A DNA stretch of 64,000 nt, taken from Pantoea anthophila (GTDB lineage Bacteria; Pseudomonadota; Gammaproteobacteria; Enterobacterales; Enterobacteriaceae). The stretch covers positions 124,001 through 188,000 of the forward strand of contig NZ_VHIZ01000037.1 in assembly GCF_006494375.1 (NCBI RefSeq), given 5' to 3'. The notes beneath the pieces were generated by a model. The model had not been told where the DNA came from. It saw only the letters and a program-made list of their open reading frames with translations, and ran no database searches. Below, one piece after another: positions 9,421 to 17,470 of this stretch. Within the stretch, counting starts at the first letter, position 1; the number at the start of each line of letters is the position of its first letter. The position numbers were made by a program, and so were the translations under genes.

Positions 9421-9816
9421 ATGCCTTATCGTTTTACCTTCGCCGCGTTGACGGTTACTGCGTTATTAACCGGCTGTGCGAAACAGACGCCCAGCGATAC
9501 GCCAGATGAATTTGCTGCGGGTCCGACGCAGATTGATGTTTCACACGTTAAAACCCGTGCCGATGATGGTTCAAGCGTCTTCCTGACGGTAGATGGCAAA
9601 GATGCCGGTAAATTACCGAATGGCGAAAGCATGCTGCTGCACGTTCCGGCCGGAAAACACCAGATTGGCGGTTATGTACCGACGCTGTTCGGGATGGGGC
9701 GCGTCACCATCGCACCGGTGGAAGTGACCACGTCACCTCAGGACGTCAAAAAAGTGGCCTATACGGTCACCCGTAACAAAGCCACCTTTGTCGAGAATAA
9801 GGACGAGCAGGGCTGA
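9421..9816 (+). CDS. Predicted outer-membrane or inner-membrane lipoprotein
   Basis: 131 residues with a clear lipobox LLTGC, acylated Cys19, and a 18-residue signal. The next residue after Cys is Ala, so sorting to the outer membrane is expected. The rest is one small domain containing a VFLTVDGKDAGKLPNGES stretch reminiscent of PEGA-like beta domains, then a LHVPAGKHQI segment. I do not recognise a specific family. An AGGAG lies about 14 nt upstream of the ATG at 9421, a long but usable spacing. Confidence 0.8.
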   Translation: MPYRFTFAALTVTALLTGCAKQTPSDTPDEFAAGPTQIDVSHVKTRADDGSSVFLTVDGKDAGKLPNGESMLLHVPAGKHQIGGYVPTLFGMGRVTIAPVEVTTSPQDVKKVAYTVTRNKATFVENKDEQG

Positions 9817-9824
9817 GCAGAGGA

Positions 9825-9849
9825 CAGCGGAGAGCAACGCTTTCCGCTG
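9825..9849. terminator. Hairpin between convergent lipoprotein and DUF1348 genes
   Basis: CAGCGGA (9825-9831) pairs with TCCGCTG (9843-9849) and AGC with GCT inside, giving an about 11-bp stem with one G-T pair and an AAC loop. No T-run follows on either strand, so termination is only suggested. Confidence 0.45.
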
Positions 9850-9860
9850 AACGCGCCGCG

Positions 9861-10334
9861 TTATAAGCCGAGTTCACTCAGGGAAGGGTGATCGTCAGGC
9901 CGGCGTCCCTGCGGCCAGTGGAAAAGCCGCTGCGCTTCGCTGATTTTCAGATCGTTAATGCTGGCAAAGCGCTGCTTCATCAGACCCTGCTCGTCAAACG
10001 CCCAGTTCTCATTGCCGTAAGAGCGATACCACTGCCGCCGCTCATCGTGCCATTCATAGGCAAAGCGCACCGCTATCCGGTTTTGATCGAAACTCCACAG
10101 CTCCTTAATCAGCCGGTACTGCTGCTCCCGCTGCCATTTTTGCTCCAGAAAGGCGATGATCTCACTGCGGCCGGTCAGGAAGGTATCGCGGTTGCGCCAC
10201 TGGCTGTCCACAGAATAGGCCAGGGCTACCCGCCCGGCATCGCGGCTGTTCCAGCCATCCTCAGCCAGACGCACTTTCTCTGCCGCCTCTTCAGGCCGGG
10301 TAAAAGGGGGTAAGGGCGGACGTGAAGTTTCCAA
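9861..10334 (-). CDS. DUF1348 / NTF2-like protein
   Basis: 157 residues of the nuclear-transport-factor-2-like fold family DUF1348, with typical motifs [29 protein letters not shown] and [17 protein letters not shown]. Function unknown; NTF2-fold proteins are often small-molecule-binding or isomerase-like. The start is a TTG at 10334 preceded by AAGGAG with 5-nt spacing, which decides for this non-ATG start. Stands alone. Confidence 0.85.
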   Translation of the reverse strand: METSRPPLPPFTRPEEAAEKVRLAEDGWNSRDAGRVALAYSVDSQWRNRDTFLTGRSEIIAFLEQKWQREQQYRLIKELWSFDQNRIAVRFAYEWHDERRQWYRSYGNENWAFDEQGLMKQRFASINDLKISEAQRLFHWPQGRRPDDHPSLSELGL

Positions 10335-10397
10335 TATTTCTCCTTAACGGCGCAAAGGCCCGGATGTTATCGCTAACCGGGCTGAGTTACGTCCATA

Positions 10398-10832
10398 TTA
10401 AAGTTCAAGCGCGTGGATCTGGCAGACGGCACGGGCCGCTTCCTGACCTTTTTTCACGAAGTGCTGGGTGTAGAAGTCGATAAACTCCGCCGAAGGCTGG
10501 AAGTTATGCGGCGTCAGGGAGACCGAGAAGACCGGCACGTTGGTGGCCAGCTGGGCCTGCATCAGACCACTCACCACCGCCTGAGCCACAAAGTCATGGC
10601 GATAGATGCCGCCATCCACGACCAGCGCCGCGCAGACAATCGCATCAAAGTTGCCGGTCTGCGCCAGACGCTGTGCCAGCAGCGGCATCTCAAATGCGCC
10701 TGGCACATCCCAGGTTTTGATCTCATAGGAGGTTCCCCGGCTCTCCAGCTCCTGTTCAAATCCGGTCAGAACCTGAGAAACGATTTCGCTATGCCAGTTA
10801 GCTTTAATAAAGGCGACTTTCAACGGCTGCAT
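10398..10832 (-). CDS. ribH: 6,7-dimethyl-8-ribityllumazine synthase, type II (RibH2-like)
   Basis: Would condense 5-amino-6-ribitylamino-uracil with dihydroxybutanone phosphate in riboflavin synthesis. 144 residues. The motifs VPGAFEMP, CAALVVDGGIYRHDFVAQAV and VFSVSLTPHNF closely resemble the decameric type II enzymes (RibH2) of Brucella and Mesorhizobium rather than the icosahedral enterobacterial RibH, which carries GAVIRG-type and LTTE-type motifs. It is a lone gene with no other rib genes and no FMN riboswitch that I can see upstream. Enterobacteria normally carry a housekeeping ribH elsewhere, so this is probably an accessory paralogue. Confidence 0.88.
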   Translation of the reverse strand: MQPLKVAFIKANWHSEIVSQVLTGFEQELESRGTSYEIKTWDVPGAFEMPLLAQRLAQTGNFDAIVCAALVVDGGIYRHDFVAQAVVSGLMQAQLATNVPVFSVSLTPHNFQPSAEFIDFYTQHFVKKGQEAARAVCQIHALEL

Positions 10833-11130
10833 GACTTACTCCAGTAAAAGGTAATATCCCGTGGTAATGAGCGCGATGACGTCCCTGAACCCCGGATGAA
10901 ACGTTAAGCCGGACAGGCCGGTAACCTGCTGACTCTCATCACTATACTGTAATGTAAACAGTCTGTGTCCACCATTGTCATTATGTGTGAATAACCTTTC
11001 CTCCCTTTGCGGGGATTAAACCCTGTCAGACAGCCGCCAGAGCCGTTCAGACGTCTGATCCTGCCCGCAAAATCCCTTTCACCGCCCGGTTTGCGTAACA
11101 GCTTCCGGTTATGAAACTGCTTAAATAAAA
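10833..11130. other. Intergenic region upstream of the lumazine synthase gene
   Basis: About 300 bp of non-coding DNA. It must hold the minus-strand promoter of the lumazine synthase. A near-LexA pattern at 10945-10962 has the wrong spacing. No riboswitch signature or convincing small gene was seen. Confidence 0.5.
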
Positions 11131-11161
11131 TACTGGATATCTGAACAGTATTTTGTATAAT
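11131..11161 (+). promoter_or_regulatory. LexA (SOS) box overlapping a promoter
   Basis: TACTGGATATCTGAACAGTA at 11131-11150 matches the Escherichia coli LexA consensus at 16 of 20 positions and has the invariant CTG-N10-CAG core. A perfect -10 hexamer TATAAT lies at 11156-11161, and the box covers the -35 position. This predicts SOS induction of the antirepressor-like gene starting at 11210. Confidence 0.75.
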
Positions 11162-11209
11162 AAATGGACTGCCCGCCGGGTATTGGTAGCGTTAGCGAGG
11201 GGTGAACCC

Positions 11210-11917
11210 ATGATGATTTCGACTGAAAGCCTCAAATCTCTGGAACAATCGGTCACAATGAGCAGCCGTGAGCTGGCTCAGATGACCGGTATTACACATG
11301 GAGAAGTGAAGCGGTTAATCAAAAGTCTGGAAACGGCTCAGCGTCTTTCTCAGCCGCTCAAAGTGAATGACTATGAGCGCGAAGGGGAGGTGCGTCAGGA
11401 GTACCGCCTGAGCAAGCGTGACTCCCTGCTGGCCGTGGCACGCCTGTCGCCAGGCTTTACGGCCGAAGTGCTGGATCGCTGGCAGGACCGGGAAAGAACC
11501 ACCCATCTGCCGGACTTTACCAACCCGGCTGAGGCTGCACGTGCCTGGGCTGAACAGTTTGAACAGCGTCAGGCGGCGGAGCAGCAGCTGGCTCTCTCCG
11601 CGCCTAAGGCCGCCTTCTTTGATAACTTCGTTCAGGTGGATGACTCGCTGGGCTTTCGTCAGCTCTGCAAAATGCTGAAAGCGAAAGAGCCGGAGTTTCG
11701 TCAGTTTCTGCTGGAGCGCAATATCATGTACCGCGCCAAAGGTACCCTGACGCCGCAGCATTACCATCTGCAGGCCGGCTACTTTACGCTGCACACCGGC
11801 ACCGGCGAAAACCAGCACGCCTTCTCACAGGCGCGTTTTACTGCAAAAGGGGTGAAATGGGTGGCAAGCCTGTGGGCAGCGCATCTTTCCGCTCAGCCAA
11901 AAGGGGCCGCTGCGTAG
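11210..11917 (+). CDS. Solitary phage-antirepressor-like protein (Rha-like/KilAC), SOS-controlled
   Basis: 235 residues. The N-terminal part (about 1-75, with MSSRELAQMTGITHGEVKRLI) looks like the Rha-type regulatory domain, and the C-terminal ~120 residues (KAAFFDNFVQVDDSLGF, then FLLERNIMYR and ARFTAKGVKWVASLW) match the KilA C-terminal/ANT domain of phage antirepressors. I chose the ATG at 11210 because GAGGGGTG lies just before it; an upstream ATG at 11153 overlaps the promoter. No integrase, capsid or other phage genes flank it, so it appears to be a domesticated or stranded gene. The LexA box upstream fits phage antirepressors that inactivate prophage repressors after DNA damage; the target is unknown. 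Confidence 0.85.
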   Translation: MMISTESLKSLEQSVTMSSRELAQMTGITHGEVKRLIKSLETAQRLSQPLKVNDYEREGEVRQEYRLSKRDSLLAVARLSPGFTAEVLDRWQDRERTTHLPDFTNPAEAARAWAEQFEQRQAAEQQLALSAPKAAFFDNFVQVDDSLGFRQLCKMLKAKEPEFRQFLLERNIMYRAKGTLTPQHYHLQAGYFTLHTGTGENQHAFSQARFTAKGVKWVASLWAAHLSAQPKGAAA

Positions 11918-12002
11918 CGGTGCCTCTGGCCTGGCGGGCTGGCGCGGCGTGACTGGCAGAGGTTAAGGCGCAGGCATCCGCTCATACATACTGTGCTGAC
12001 AT

Positions 12003-12034
12003 AAAAAAGGCCGCATCGGAATGCGGCCTTTTTT
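12003..12034. terminator. Bidirectional rho-independent terminator
   Basis: AAAAAAGGCCGCAT (12003-12016) and ATGCGGCCTTTTTT (12021-12034) form a perfect 14-bp stem with a CGGA loop and T-runs in both directions. It serves the antirepressor-like gene and the convergent NlpA/MetQ-like gene. Confidence 0.93.
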
Positions 12035-12068
12035 GATTTTCCTGATCCCAGGGATGCGTTGCTGGCGA

Positions 12069-12866
12069 TTACCAGCCTTTAATTGCATCGCCTTTATAAA
12101 CTTCTTCCGCTTTAGCCGCGACTTCAGGCGACTGCAGCGCCGCTTTCAGCTTCTGAATTTTATCGCTGTCTTTATTGTCTTCGCGTGAAACCAGGGCATT
12201 GACGTAAGGCGAAGAGGCGCTCTCCATAAATAAACCATCGCGGTGAGCGGATAATCCTGCCTGAGCCGAGAAGTTCGTATTAATGATCGAGAACGCCACG
12301 TTCGGATCATCCAGCGTGCGGGTCAGCTGCGGCGTATCCACTTCAACCAGTTTCAGGTTTTTAGGATTTTCGATGATATCCAGTGAGGTGGGTAAATAAC
12401 CCACACCCTCTTTCAGCTTAATCAGGCCCTGCGCCTGCAGCAGCAGCAGGCTGCGTCCCAGGGTGGTAGCTTCGTTAGAGATGGTCACTGTCGCACCATT
12501 CTGCAGCTCACTGATGTTCTTGATTTTGTGCGAATAGGCAGCAATCGGGAAGACGAACGTCTTGCCAACTACCGCAAATTTATAGCCGCGCTCTTTAGAC
12601 TGATCTTCCAGATAAGGCAGGCTCTGGAAAGCGTTGGCGTCGACTTCCTTGTTATTCAGCGCTTCGTTCGGCAGTACATAGTCATTGAAGTTCAGCACTT
12701 CGACATCGAGCTGATATTTATCTTTTGCAACCTGTTTCACCACCTGCCAGATCGCTTCGTCCGGCCCGGTATTAATCGCCACTTTGACTTTGTTATCGTC
12801 ATCTTTAGAGCAGGCGGATAATAATAAAACAGAACTGGCCAGTAATGCGGCAAACAAACCTTTCAT
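12069..12866 (-). CDS. NlpA/MetQ-family lipoprotein
   Basis: 265-residue methionine-type ABC binding lipoprotein. The lipobox LLSAC places the acylated Cys at 19; the following Ser-Lys-Asp-Asp-Asp would not include an Asp at +2, so outer-membrane sorting is possible. The family hallmarks PDEAIWQVVKQVAKD, LNFNDYVLPNEALNNKEVDAN and QSLPYL are intact. No MetN or MetI gene is next to it and no MetJ box is visible, so it resembles orphan NlpA rather than the metNIQ operon protein. Confidence 0.88.
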   Translation of the reverse strand: MKGLFAALLASSVLLLSACSKDDDNKVKVAINTGPDEAIWQVVKQVAKDKYQLDVEVLNFNDYVLPNEALNNKEVDANAFQSLPYLEDQSKERGYKFAVVGKTFVFPIAAYSHKIKNISELQNGATVTISNEATTLGRSLLLLQAQGLIKLKEGVGYLPTSLDIIENPKNLKLVEVDTPQLTRTLDDPNVAFSIINTNFSAQAGLSAHRDGLFMESASSPYVNALVSREDNKDSDKIQKLKAALQSPEVAAKAEEVYKGDAIKGW

Positions 12867-13156
12867 TATCAGAAATCCCTCAGAGAATTGATGGCTTCAA
12901 AGATAATACAGAAATGTCAGGTTGCGAACTGACGGAGGGATATATCTTATAACCATATACCGGATATTGTTCATTAATTCATCGGGCTGGCGGCTTATGC
13001 CCGTGAATTAACCGATGCCATTCACGGCTGTCCGGGCGGTTTTATTCCTCTGGCGCACTCATCCGGTCAACATCCCCTCAGCCAGTACGCGCATTCTCTT
13101 CTACGCTTAAAGCCTGCGGTTCGCAGCATTGCATTGATTGTTAACAGGGAATACTG

Positions 13157-13543
13157 ATGTCAAAAGATGAAGAGAACGGGATCGAAGCGGTTGAAGTCAT
13201 GCGCAGCGGGGAGGCCTGGAACGGAGAGGTCATTGAATCCTATCCGCAGGGCGAGCCGGAACTGACCGTAATGCGCCTGTCACTGCCTGCCCATACGTCA
13301 TTGCCGTGGCACACGCATCCGATGCCGAATGCGGCGTTTATCCTTTCAGGCACCCTGATTGTGGAAGACAAAGCGAGCGGGGAGCAGCGTACCTTCCACG
13401 CCGGAGAGGCGCTGAATAAGACGGTTAACAGTGCGCACCGCGGCTACACCCTGGAGGAGCCCGCCGAGCTGGTAATTACCTATGCCGGGGTCAAAGGACA
13501 GGCGCTGACCGAGCCACTGCCGGGGGAACCCGAAGAGTTCTGA
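13157..13543 (+). CDS. Cupin-domain protein
   Basis: 128 residues forming a single beta-barrel cupin. The first metal motif is visible as PWHTHPMPNAAFILSG with His52 and His54; the second motif (GEALNKTVNSAHRGYTLE) keeps one His. It probably binds a divalent metal, but the reaction or ligand is not known. Monocistronic; an AGGGAA precedes the ATG. Confidence 0.85.
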   Translation: MSKDEENGIEAVEVMRSGEAWNGEVIESYPQGEPELTVMRLSLPAHTSLPWHTHPMPNAAFILSGTLIVEDKASGEQRTFHAGEALNKTVNSAHRGYTLEEPAELVITYAGVKGQALTEPLPGEPEEF

Positions 13544-13743
13544 CACCCTTGCAAAAACGGCGGTGCAGCGCGCTGCCGTTATTCATCCCGCCCGCAGCGC
13601 CGCCGCTATTCACTTCCCTGATAAGCGATTCGCCAGAGCCTGCATATCCACATCCTGAAACCGCTGTTTTAGCGACAGGCGAGGCGCGTCACAGCTGAGT
13701 TCACGTGCGCTCAGAAATGGCATCGTGAAGAGGAGTGAATCCC

Positions 13744-13760
13744 GGCACTGATTATGTGCA
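13744..13760 (+). promoter_or_regulatory. NtrC-type enhancer site
   Basis: GGCACTGATTATGTGCA contains GCAC-N7-GTGC, the NtrC half-site arrangement. Its centre lies about 115 bp upstream of the transcription start predicted from the sigma-54 promoter, a classical enhancer distance. Confidence 0.6.
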
Positions 13761-13840
13761 ACGCACGCTGCTGACTCACCATCACGGGGCCTGCCGTTTT
13801 ACAGCCTTTATAAGTGCATGATTAAATAGAATTTAAATTC

Positions 13841-13856
13841 TGGTACGCCAATTGCA
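13841..13856 (+). promoter_or_regulatory. Sigma-54 promoter of the guanidine operon
   Basis: TGGTACGCCAATTGCA matches the RpoN consensus TGGCAC-N5-TTGCA with one mismatch, and the GG and GC pairs are 10 bases apart. The predicted start is near 13867, about 35 nt before the riboswitch. A 14-base perfect palindrome AGAATTTAAATTCT (13828-13841) abuts it. Together with the NtrC-type site this predicts induction under nitrogen limitation. Confidence 0.75.
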
Positions 13857-13899
13857 ATAACCCGTTCAGTAAGCAGCGCACTACACAACTGATACTGAA

Positions 13900-13994
13900 T
13901 AGCTGGCTAGGGTTCCGGTTCACGCAGGTGAATGTCTGGTCCGAGAGCTGGCGACCTCTGCGAGGTTACACGGCGGGACAAAAGCCCGGGAGAC
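13900..13994 (+). promoter_or_regulatory. Guanidine-I riboswitch aptamer (ykkC type)
   Basis: The conserved blocks of the ykkC/guanidine-I class are all present in order: CTAGGGTTCCG (13907-13917), TGGTCCGAGAGC (13937-13948), and ACACGGCGGGACAAAAGCCC (13968-13987) followed by GGGAGA. The intervening hairpin around GACCTCTGCGAGGTT is also seen. It precedes an importer and guanidine catabolic genes, the usual context. Ligand binding is expected to disrupt the overlapping terminator and switch expression on. Confidence 0.96.
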
Positions 13995-14034
13995 AGCGGC
14001 ACCATCTGGTGTCTTGCGCTGCTCCCGTTTTTTT
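13987..14034 (+). terminator. Riboswitch-controlled terminator
   Basis: CGGGAG and CAGCG (13987-13992, 13994-13998, one bulged A) pair with CGCTGCTCCCG (14017-14027), followed by seven T residues. The 5' arm overlaps the last conserved GGGAGA of the aptamer, so guanidine binding and termination are mutually exclusive. Confidence 0.92.
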
Positions 14035-14054
14035 GTGCCAACCAGAGGTCAACC

Positions 14055-15113
14055 ATGAAGACATTTTCCCTTCTCCGCACGCTCATTCTCTCCCTGGCAC
14101 TGCTGGCCAGTGGGCCTTCTTTCGCCGCAGTTAAAAAAGAGTTCAACGTCTGCTGGACCATCTATGCGGGCTGGATGCCCTGGGGCACGATCGCTAATGA
14201 AAAAATCATCGATAAGTGGGCCAGCAAATATGGCATTAAAATTAATATCGTCCAGCTGAATGACTATATCGAATCGATCAACCAGTACACCGCAGGGCAG
14301 TTCGACGGCTGCACCATGACAAATATGGATGCCCTGACCATTCCCGCCGCGGGCGGCGTCGATTCCACGGCGCTGATCACCGGCAGCTACTCCGAGGGTA
14401 ACGACGGCATCGTTCTGAAAGGCGTGAATAAAAAACTCAGCGACCTGAAAGGCATGTCGGTTTATCTGCCCGCGCTGTCCGTATCGCACTATCTGCTGGT
14501 GCGCGGTCTGGAAAAGGCCGGACTGCAGGAGAAGGATGTTAAGGTCGTGAACACCTCTGATGCCGATATCGTCTCCGCCTTCGGCACCAGCGGTGTCAAA
14601 GCCGCAGTGGCCTGGAACCCGCAGCTTTCCGTCATCAAAAAGAGTCCGCAGACCACAGAAGTGTTCAGCTCCTCCGCCGTGCCGGGCGAGCTGATCGATA
14701 TGATGGTCGTGAACACAGCAACCCTCCACGATAACCCCGCACTGGGCAAAGCGCTGACCGGTGCGTGGTTTGAGATGATGGCAAAAATGCAGGCGGGCGA
14801 TACTCAGGCGCTGAGTGCGATGGCCGCGGATTCCGGCACTGACCTCGCCGGTTATCAGGCACAGCTCAAAACCACCCATCTGTTCCCGACTCCCTCCGCC
14901 ACAGAGGCCTTTGTCGCCTCGCCCGACCTGGCAAAAACCATGCAGCGCGTGGCCGCGTTCTCTTTTGATAAGGGTCTGCTCGGCGAGGGTGCGCAAAGCG
15001 CTGACTTTATCGGTATGGCCTTTCCCGGCAACCAGACCCTCGGCGACAAAGCCAACATCAGACTGCGCTTTGACGACAGCTATCTGAAGATGGCCGCGGC
15101 AGGCCAGCTCTGA
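14055..15113 (+). CDS. Guanidine (annotated urea) ABC transporter substrate-binding protein
   Basis: 352 residues, NitT/TauT-like periplasmic binding protein. Signal peptide about 1-24 (ending PSFA). The mature start KKEFNVCWTIYAGWMPWGTI and the segments FDGCTMTNMDALTIPAAGG and MMVVNTATLHDNP are typical of the putative urea ABC binding proteins linked to urea carboxylase. I chose ATG 14055 because it follows the riboswitch terminator with AGAGGTCAACC before it; a longer frame begins inside the riboswitch and is not credible. Given the riboswitch, guanidine is the likely ligand. Confidence 0.93.
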   Translation: MKTFSLLRTLILSLALLASGPSFAAVKKEFNVCWTIYAGWMPWGTIANEKIIDKWASKYGIKINIVQLNDYIESINQYTAGQFDGCTMTNMDALTIPAAGGVDSTALITGSYSEGNDGIVLKGVNKKLSDLKGMSVYLPALSVSHYLLVRGLEKAGLQEKDVKVVNTSDADIVSAFGTSGVKAAVAWNPQLSVIKKSPQTTEVFSSSAVPGELIDMMVVNTATLHDNPALGKALTGAWFEMMAKMQAGDTQALSAMAADSGTDLAGYQAQLKTTHLFPTPSATEAFVASPDLAKTMQRVAAFSFDKGLLGEGAQSADFIGMAFPGNQTLGDKANIRLRFDDSYLKMAAAGQL

Positions 15114-15137
15114 ATTCCGGGCTGAGGAGCTTACGCC

Positions 15138-15953
15138 ATGCGCCACATTAACCGTTATCCCCGGCAGGGAATGCGCCTGACGCTGATGCTGTTGCCGTTT
15201 GTCTTGCTGATCGCCGCCTGGTTTATCAGCTCGGCGGTGCGGCTGGAAGCAAACCCGCAGGATAAACTGCTGCCCGGTCTGTCGCAGATGATCGCCGCGG
15301 TTGACCGGATGGCGTTCACGCCCGATAAACGCAGCGGTGAGTTTCTGCTTTGGGCGGATACGCTGATCAGTCTCACCCGTCTGCTGACGGGCCTGATGAT
15401 CTCTGCGCTGATCGGCCTGGGCATCGGTATTGCCGCCGGGGTGTTTCCCATGACCCGCGCGGCGCTGTCGCCGTTTATGACCGTCGTGTCGATGATCCCG
15501 CCGCTGGCGCTGCTGCCGATGCTATTTATCGTCTTCGGGCTGGATGAGCTGTCAAAAGTGATGCTCATCGTCATCGGCATCACCCCGATGCTGGCCCGCG
15601 ACCTGGAACAGCGGGCGCGGGAGATCCCCATCGAGCTTTTCATCAAAGCCCAGACGCTGGGCGCGAACAGCTGGACGGTGGTATTGCGGGTAGTGCTGCC
15701 CCAGCTGCTGTCGCGACTCATTACCTCGCTGCGCCTGCTGCTGGGTTCGGCGTGGCTGTTCCTGATCTCCGCCGAAGCCATCTCTGCCACCGCCGGGCTG
15801 GGTTACCGCATCTTCCTCGTCCGCCGCTACATGGCGATGGACGTCATTATTCCTTATGTCATCTGGATAACCCTGCTGGCCTGGCTGATGGATCTGGCGC
15901 TGCGTCAGCTGCACAAAGCCTGTTTCCCGTGGGCGGAAGGAGGCCGGGAATGA
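15138..15953 (+). CDS. Guanidine ABC transporter permease
   Basis: 271-residue integral membrane permease with about six helices and the EAA-type loop LFIKAQTLGANSWTVVLRVV in the middle. It resembles SsuC/TauC/NrtB-type permeases. Preceded by GAGGAG and followed by an ATGA overlap with the ATPase gene. With the binding protein and ATPase it forms the importer of the riboswitch-controlled operon. Confidence 0.93.
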   Translation: MRHINRYPRQGMRLTLMLLPFVLLIAAWFISSAVRLEANPQDKLLPGLSQMIAAVDRMAFTPDKRSGEFLLWADTLISLTRLLTGLMISALIGLGIGIAAGVFPMTRAALSPFMTVVSMIPPLALLPMLFIVFGLDELSKVMLIVIGITPMLARDLEQRAREIPIELFIKAQTLGANSWTVVLRVVLPQLLSRLITSLRLLLGSAWLFLISAEAISATAGLGYRIFLVRRYMAMDVIIPYVIWITLLAWLMDLALRQLHKACFPWAEGGRE

Positions 15954-16735
15954 GTTTTATCGATATCAAAAACATCTGGCAGGAATATGGCGACCACGTG
16001 GTGCTGGAGCGCATCAATCTGCAGGTCAGGGAAGGGGAGTTCTGCTCGCTGGTGGGCGCCTCCGGCTGCGGGAAATCGACCTTCTTACGACTGCTGCTCG
16101 GTCAGGAGCAACCAACGCGCGGCACCATCACGCTCGATGGTGAGCCGCTGCCGGCGGAGCCCGATCGCAGTCGCGGCGTGGTCTTTCAGCGCTACTCGGT
16201 TTTTCCTCATCTCAACGTGCTGGATAACGTCACCATCGGTCTGGAACTGCCGGCGTCACCGCTGTGGGGCCGGCTGCTGGGCGCCCGAAAACGTCAGGCG
16301 CGTCAGCAGGCCAGAGAGATGCTGGAGCGAGTGGGGCTGAGCCATGCGCTCGACAAATATCCGGCGCAGCTGTCGGGCGGGATGCAGCAGCGGCTGGCGA
16401 TTGCCCAGGCGTTTGTCATGCAGCCACGGGTGCTGCTGCTGGATGAGCCCTTTGGCGCACTTGACCCCGGCATCCGCAAAGATATGCACGCCCTGCTGCT
16501 TCAGCTCTGGAGCGAAACCCGCATGAACGTCTTTATGGTCACGCACGACCTTGCCGAAGGGTTCAACCTGGGCACCCGGCTGCTGGTTTTTGACAAGGTG
16601 CGCCTCGATCCCCAGGCACCCAATGCGTGGGGAGCGCGTATCACCTATGACATTCCGCTCAACGAGACGCGGCTGTCCCAGCTGGCGACCGGCCGTAAAG
16701 ACAACATTTACCCCTTAAAGGAGATCGCTCAATGA
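15950..16735 (+). CDS. Guanidine ABC transporter ATP-binding protein
   Basis: 261 residues. Walker A GASGCGKST at 36-44, Q-loop FQRYSVFPHL, signature LSGGMQQR and Walker B VLLLDEPFGALD are all intact, followed by VTHDLAEG with the switch His. The start ATG overlaps the permease stop (ATGA), and its own TGA overlaps the next ATG, so translation of the three genes is coupled. NrtD/SsuB/TauB subfamily. Confidence 0.95.
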   Translation: MSFIDIKNIWQEYGDHVVLERINLQVREGEFCSLVGASGCGKSTFLRLLLGQEQPTRGTITLDGEPLPAEPDRSRGVVFQRYSVFPHLNVLDNVTIGLELPASPLWGRLLGARKRQARQQAREMLERVGLSHALDKYPAQLSGGMQQRLAIAQAFVMQPRVLLLDEPFGALDPGIRKDMHALLLQLWSETRMNVFMVTHDLAEGFNLGTRLLVFDKVRLDPQAPNAWGARITYDIPLNETRLSQLATGRKDNIYPLKEIAQ

Positions 16736-17460
16736 CTGCACTTTTTCACTCCGGCCCCAGCCTGCGCGAAGAGCAGATTCCTGGCGGCGCGCATACCTCG
16801 CTGATCCTGCGTAAGGGCGGGATCCTGCGCCTGACCGATATCGACGGCGGGGCTAACGTCAGCGCCATGATGCTCAATCCGCACGAAAAAAGTGAACGGC
16901 TGAACCTGCCCGACACCCTCAAGGGTCAGCACACCGCGCGGCTGACCACCGGCCACTGTTTTTACTCTGATATGGGTCGCGTCCTGGCGGCTATCGTGGC
17001 GGACAGCTGCGGCTGGCATGACCCGTTCGGCGGCGTCCTTAACGCCGCCGAGACGCACGACAAGTACGGCAGCGGACGCTATCAGGAACTGCGCAACGGT
17101 TTCTACCGTAACGGCGTCGATAACCTGCTGGTGGAGATGGGTAAATGGGATCTCGGCCTGCAAGACCTGCTGATGGTGGTGAACTTTTTCAGCAAAGTCA
17201 CGGTGGATGAGGCGGGGCGCTTTGCCTTCATTTCAGGCAACAGTCAGCCCGGCGATTTCGTTGAGCTGTATGCGCCGATGGACGTGCTGATCGTCCTGAC
17301 CGCGCTGCCTCACCCTCAGGATCCCGCCACTGAGTATCTGCCGCGCCCGATTCAGCTGAACTGGTATCAGGCCGATGCGGGTCAGGCCCTTAGCGACGCC
17401 ATTTTCACCCGCGATGAAAATCAGCGCGCCATGCAAAACACCCAACACTTTTCCCTGTAA
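16732..17460 (+). CDS. DUF1989 protein UAAP1, carboxyguanidine deiminase subunit
   Basis: 242 residues, urea-amidolyase-associated protein 1 family (DUF1989). These proteins, long thought to serve urea metabolism, are now known as subunits of carboxyguanidine deiminase (CgdAB), which removes ammonia from carboxyguanidine to give allophanate. Conserved elements include [20 protein letters not shown] and the Cys/His set [10 protein letters not shown]. Start ATG overlaps the ATPase stop. The second subunit gene follows after 10 bp. I do not assign the A or B letter. Confidence 0.9.
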   Translation: MTALFHSGPSLREEQIPGGAHTSLILRKGGILRLTDIDGGANVSAMMLNPHEKSERLNLPDTLKGQHTARLTTGHCFYSDMGRVLAAIVADSCGWHDPFGGVLNAAETHDKYGSGRYQELRNGFYRNGVDNLLVEMGKWDLGLQDLLMVVNFFSKVTVDEAGRFAFISGNSQPGDFVELYAPMDVLIVLTALPHPQDPATEYLPRPIQLNWYQADAGQALSDAIFTRDENQRAMQNTQHFSL

Positions 17461-17470
17461 GGAGGCTATG

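Noticed and set aside
9116-9451. 111-residue open frame upstream of and into the lipoprotein gene
   Set aside because: Overlaps the lipoprotein start, has no ribosome site and a composition unlike a protein; treated as non-coding.
10833-10960. Possible FMN riboswitch before the lumazine synthase gene
   Set aside because: The conserved RFN blocks are absent on the minus strand.
10945-10962. LexA-like sequence upstream of the lumazine synthase gene
   Set aside because: CTG and CAG are separated by 9 bases rather than 10, so it lacks the correct core spacing.
14049-15146. Long minus-strand open frame across the guanidine binding-protein gene
   Set aside because: Complete shadow of a gene with signal peptide, family motifs and riboswitch-linked start.
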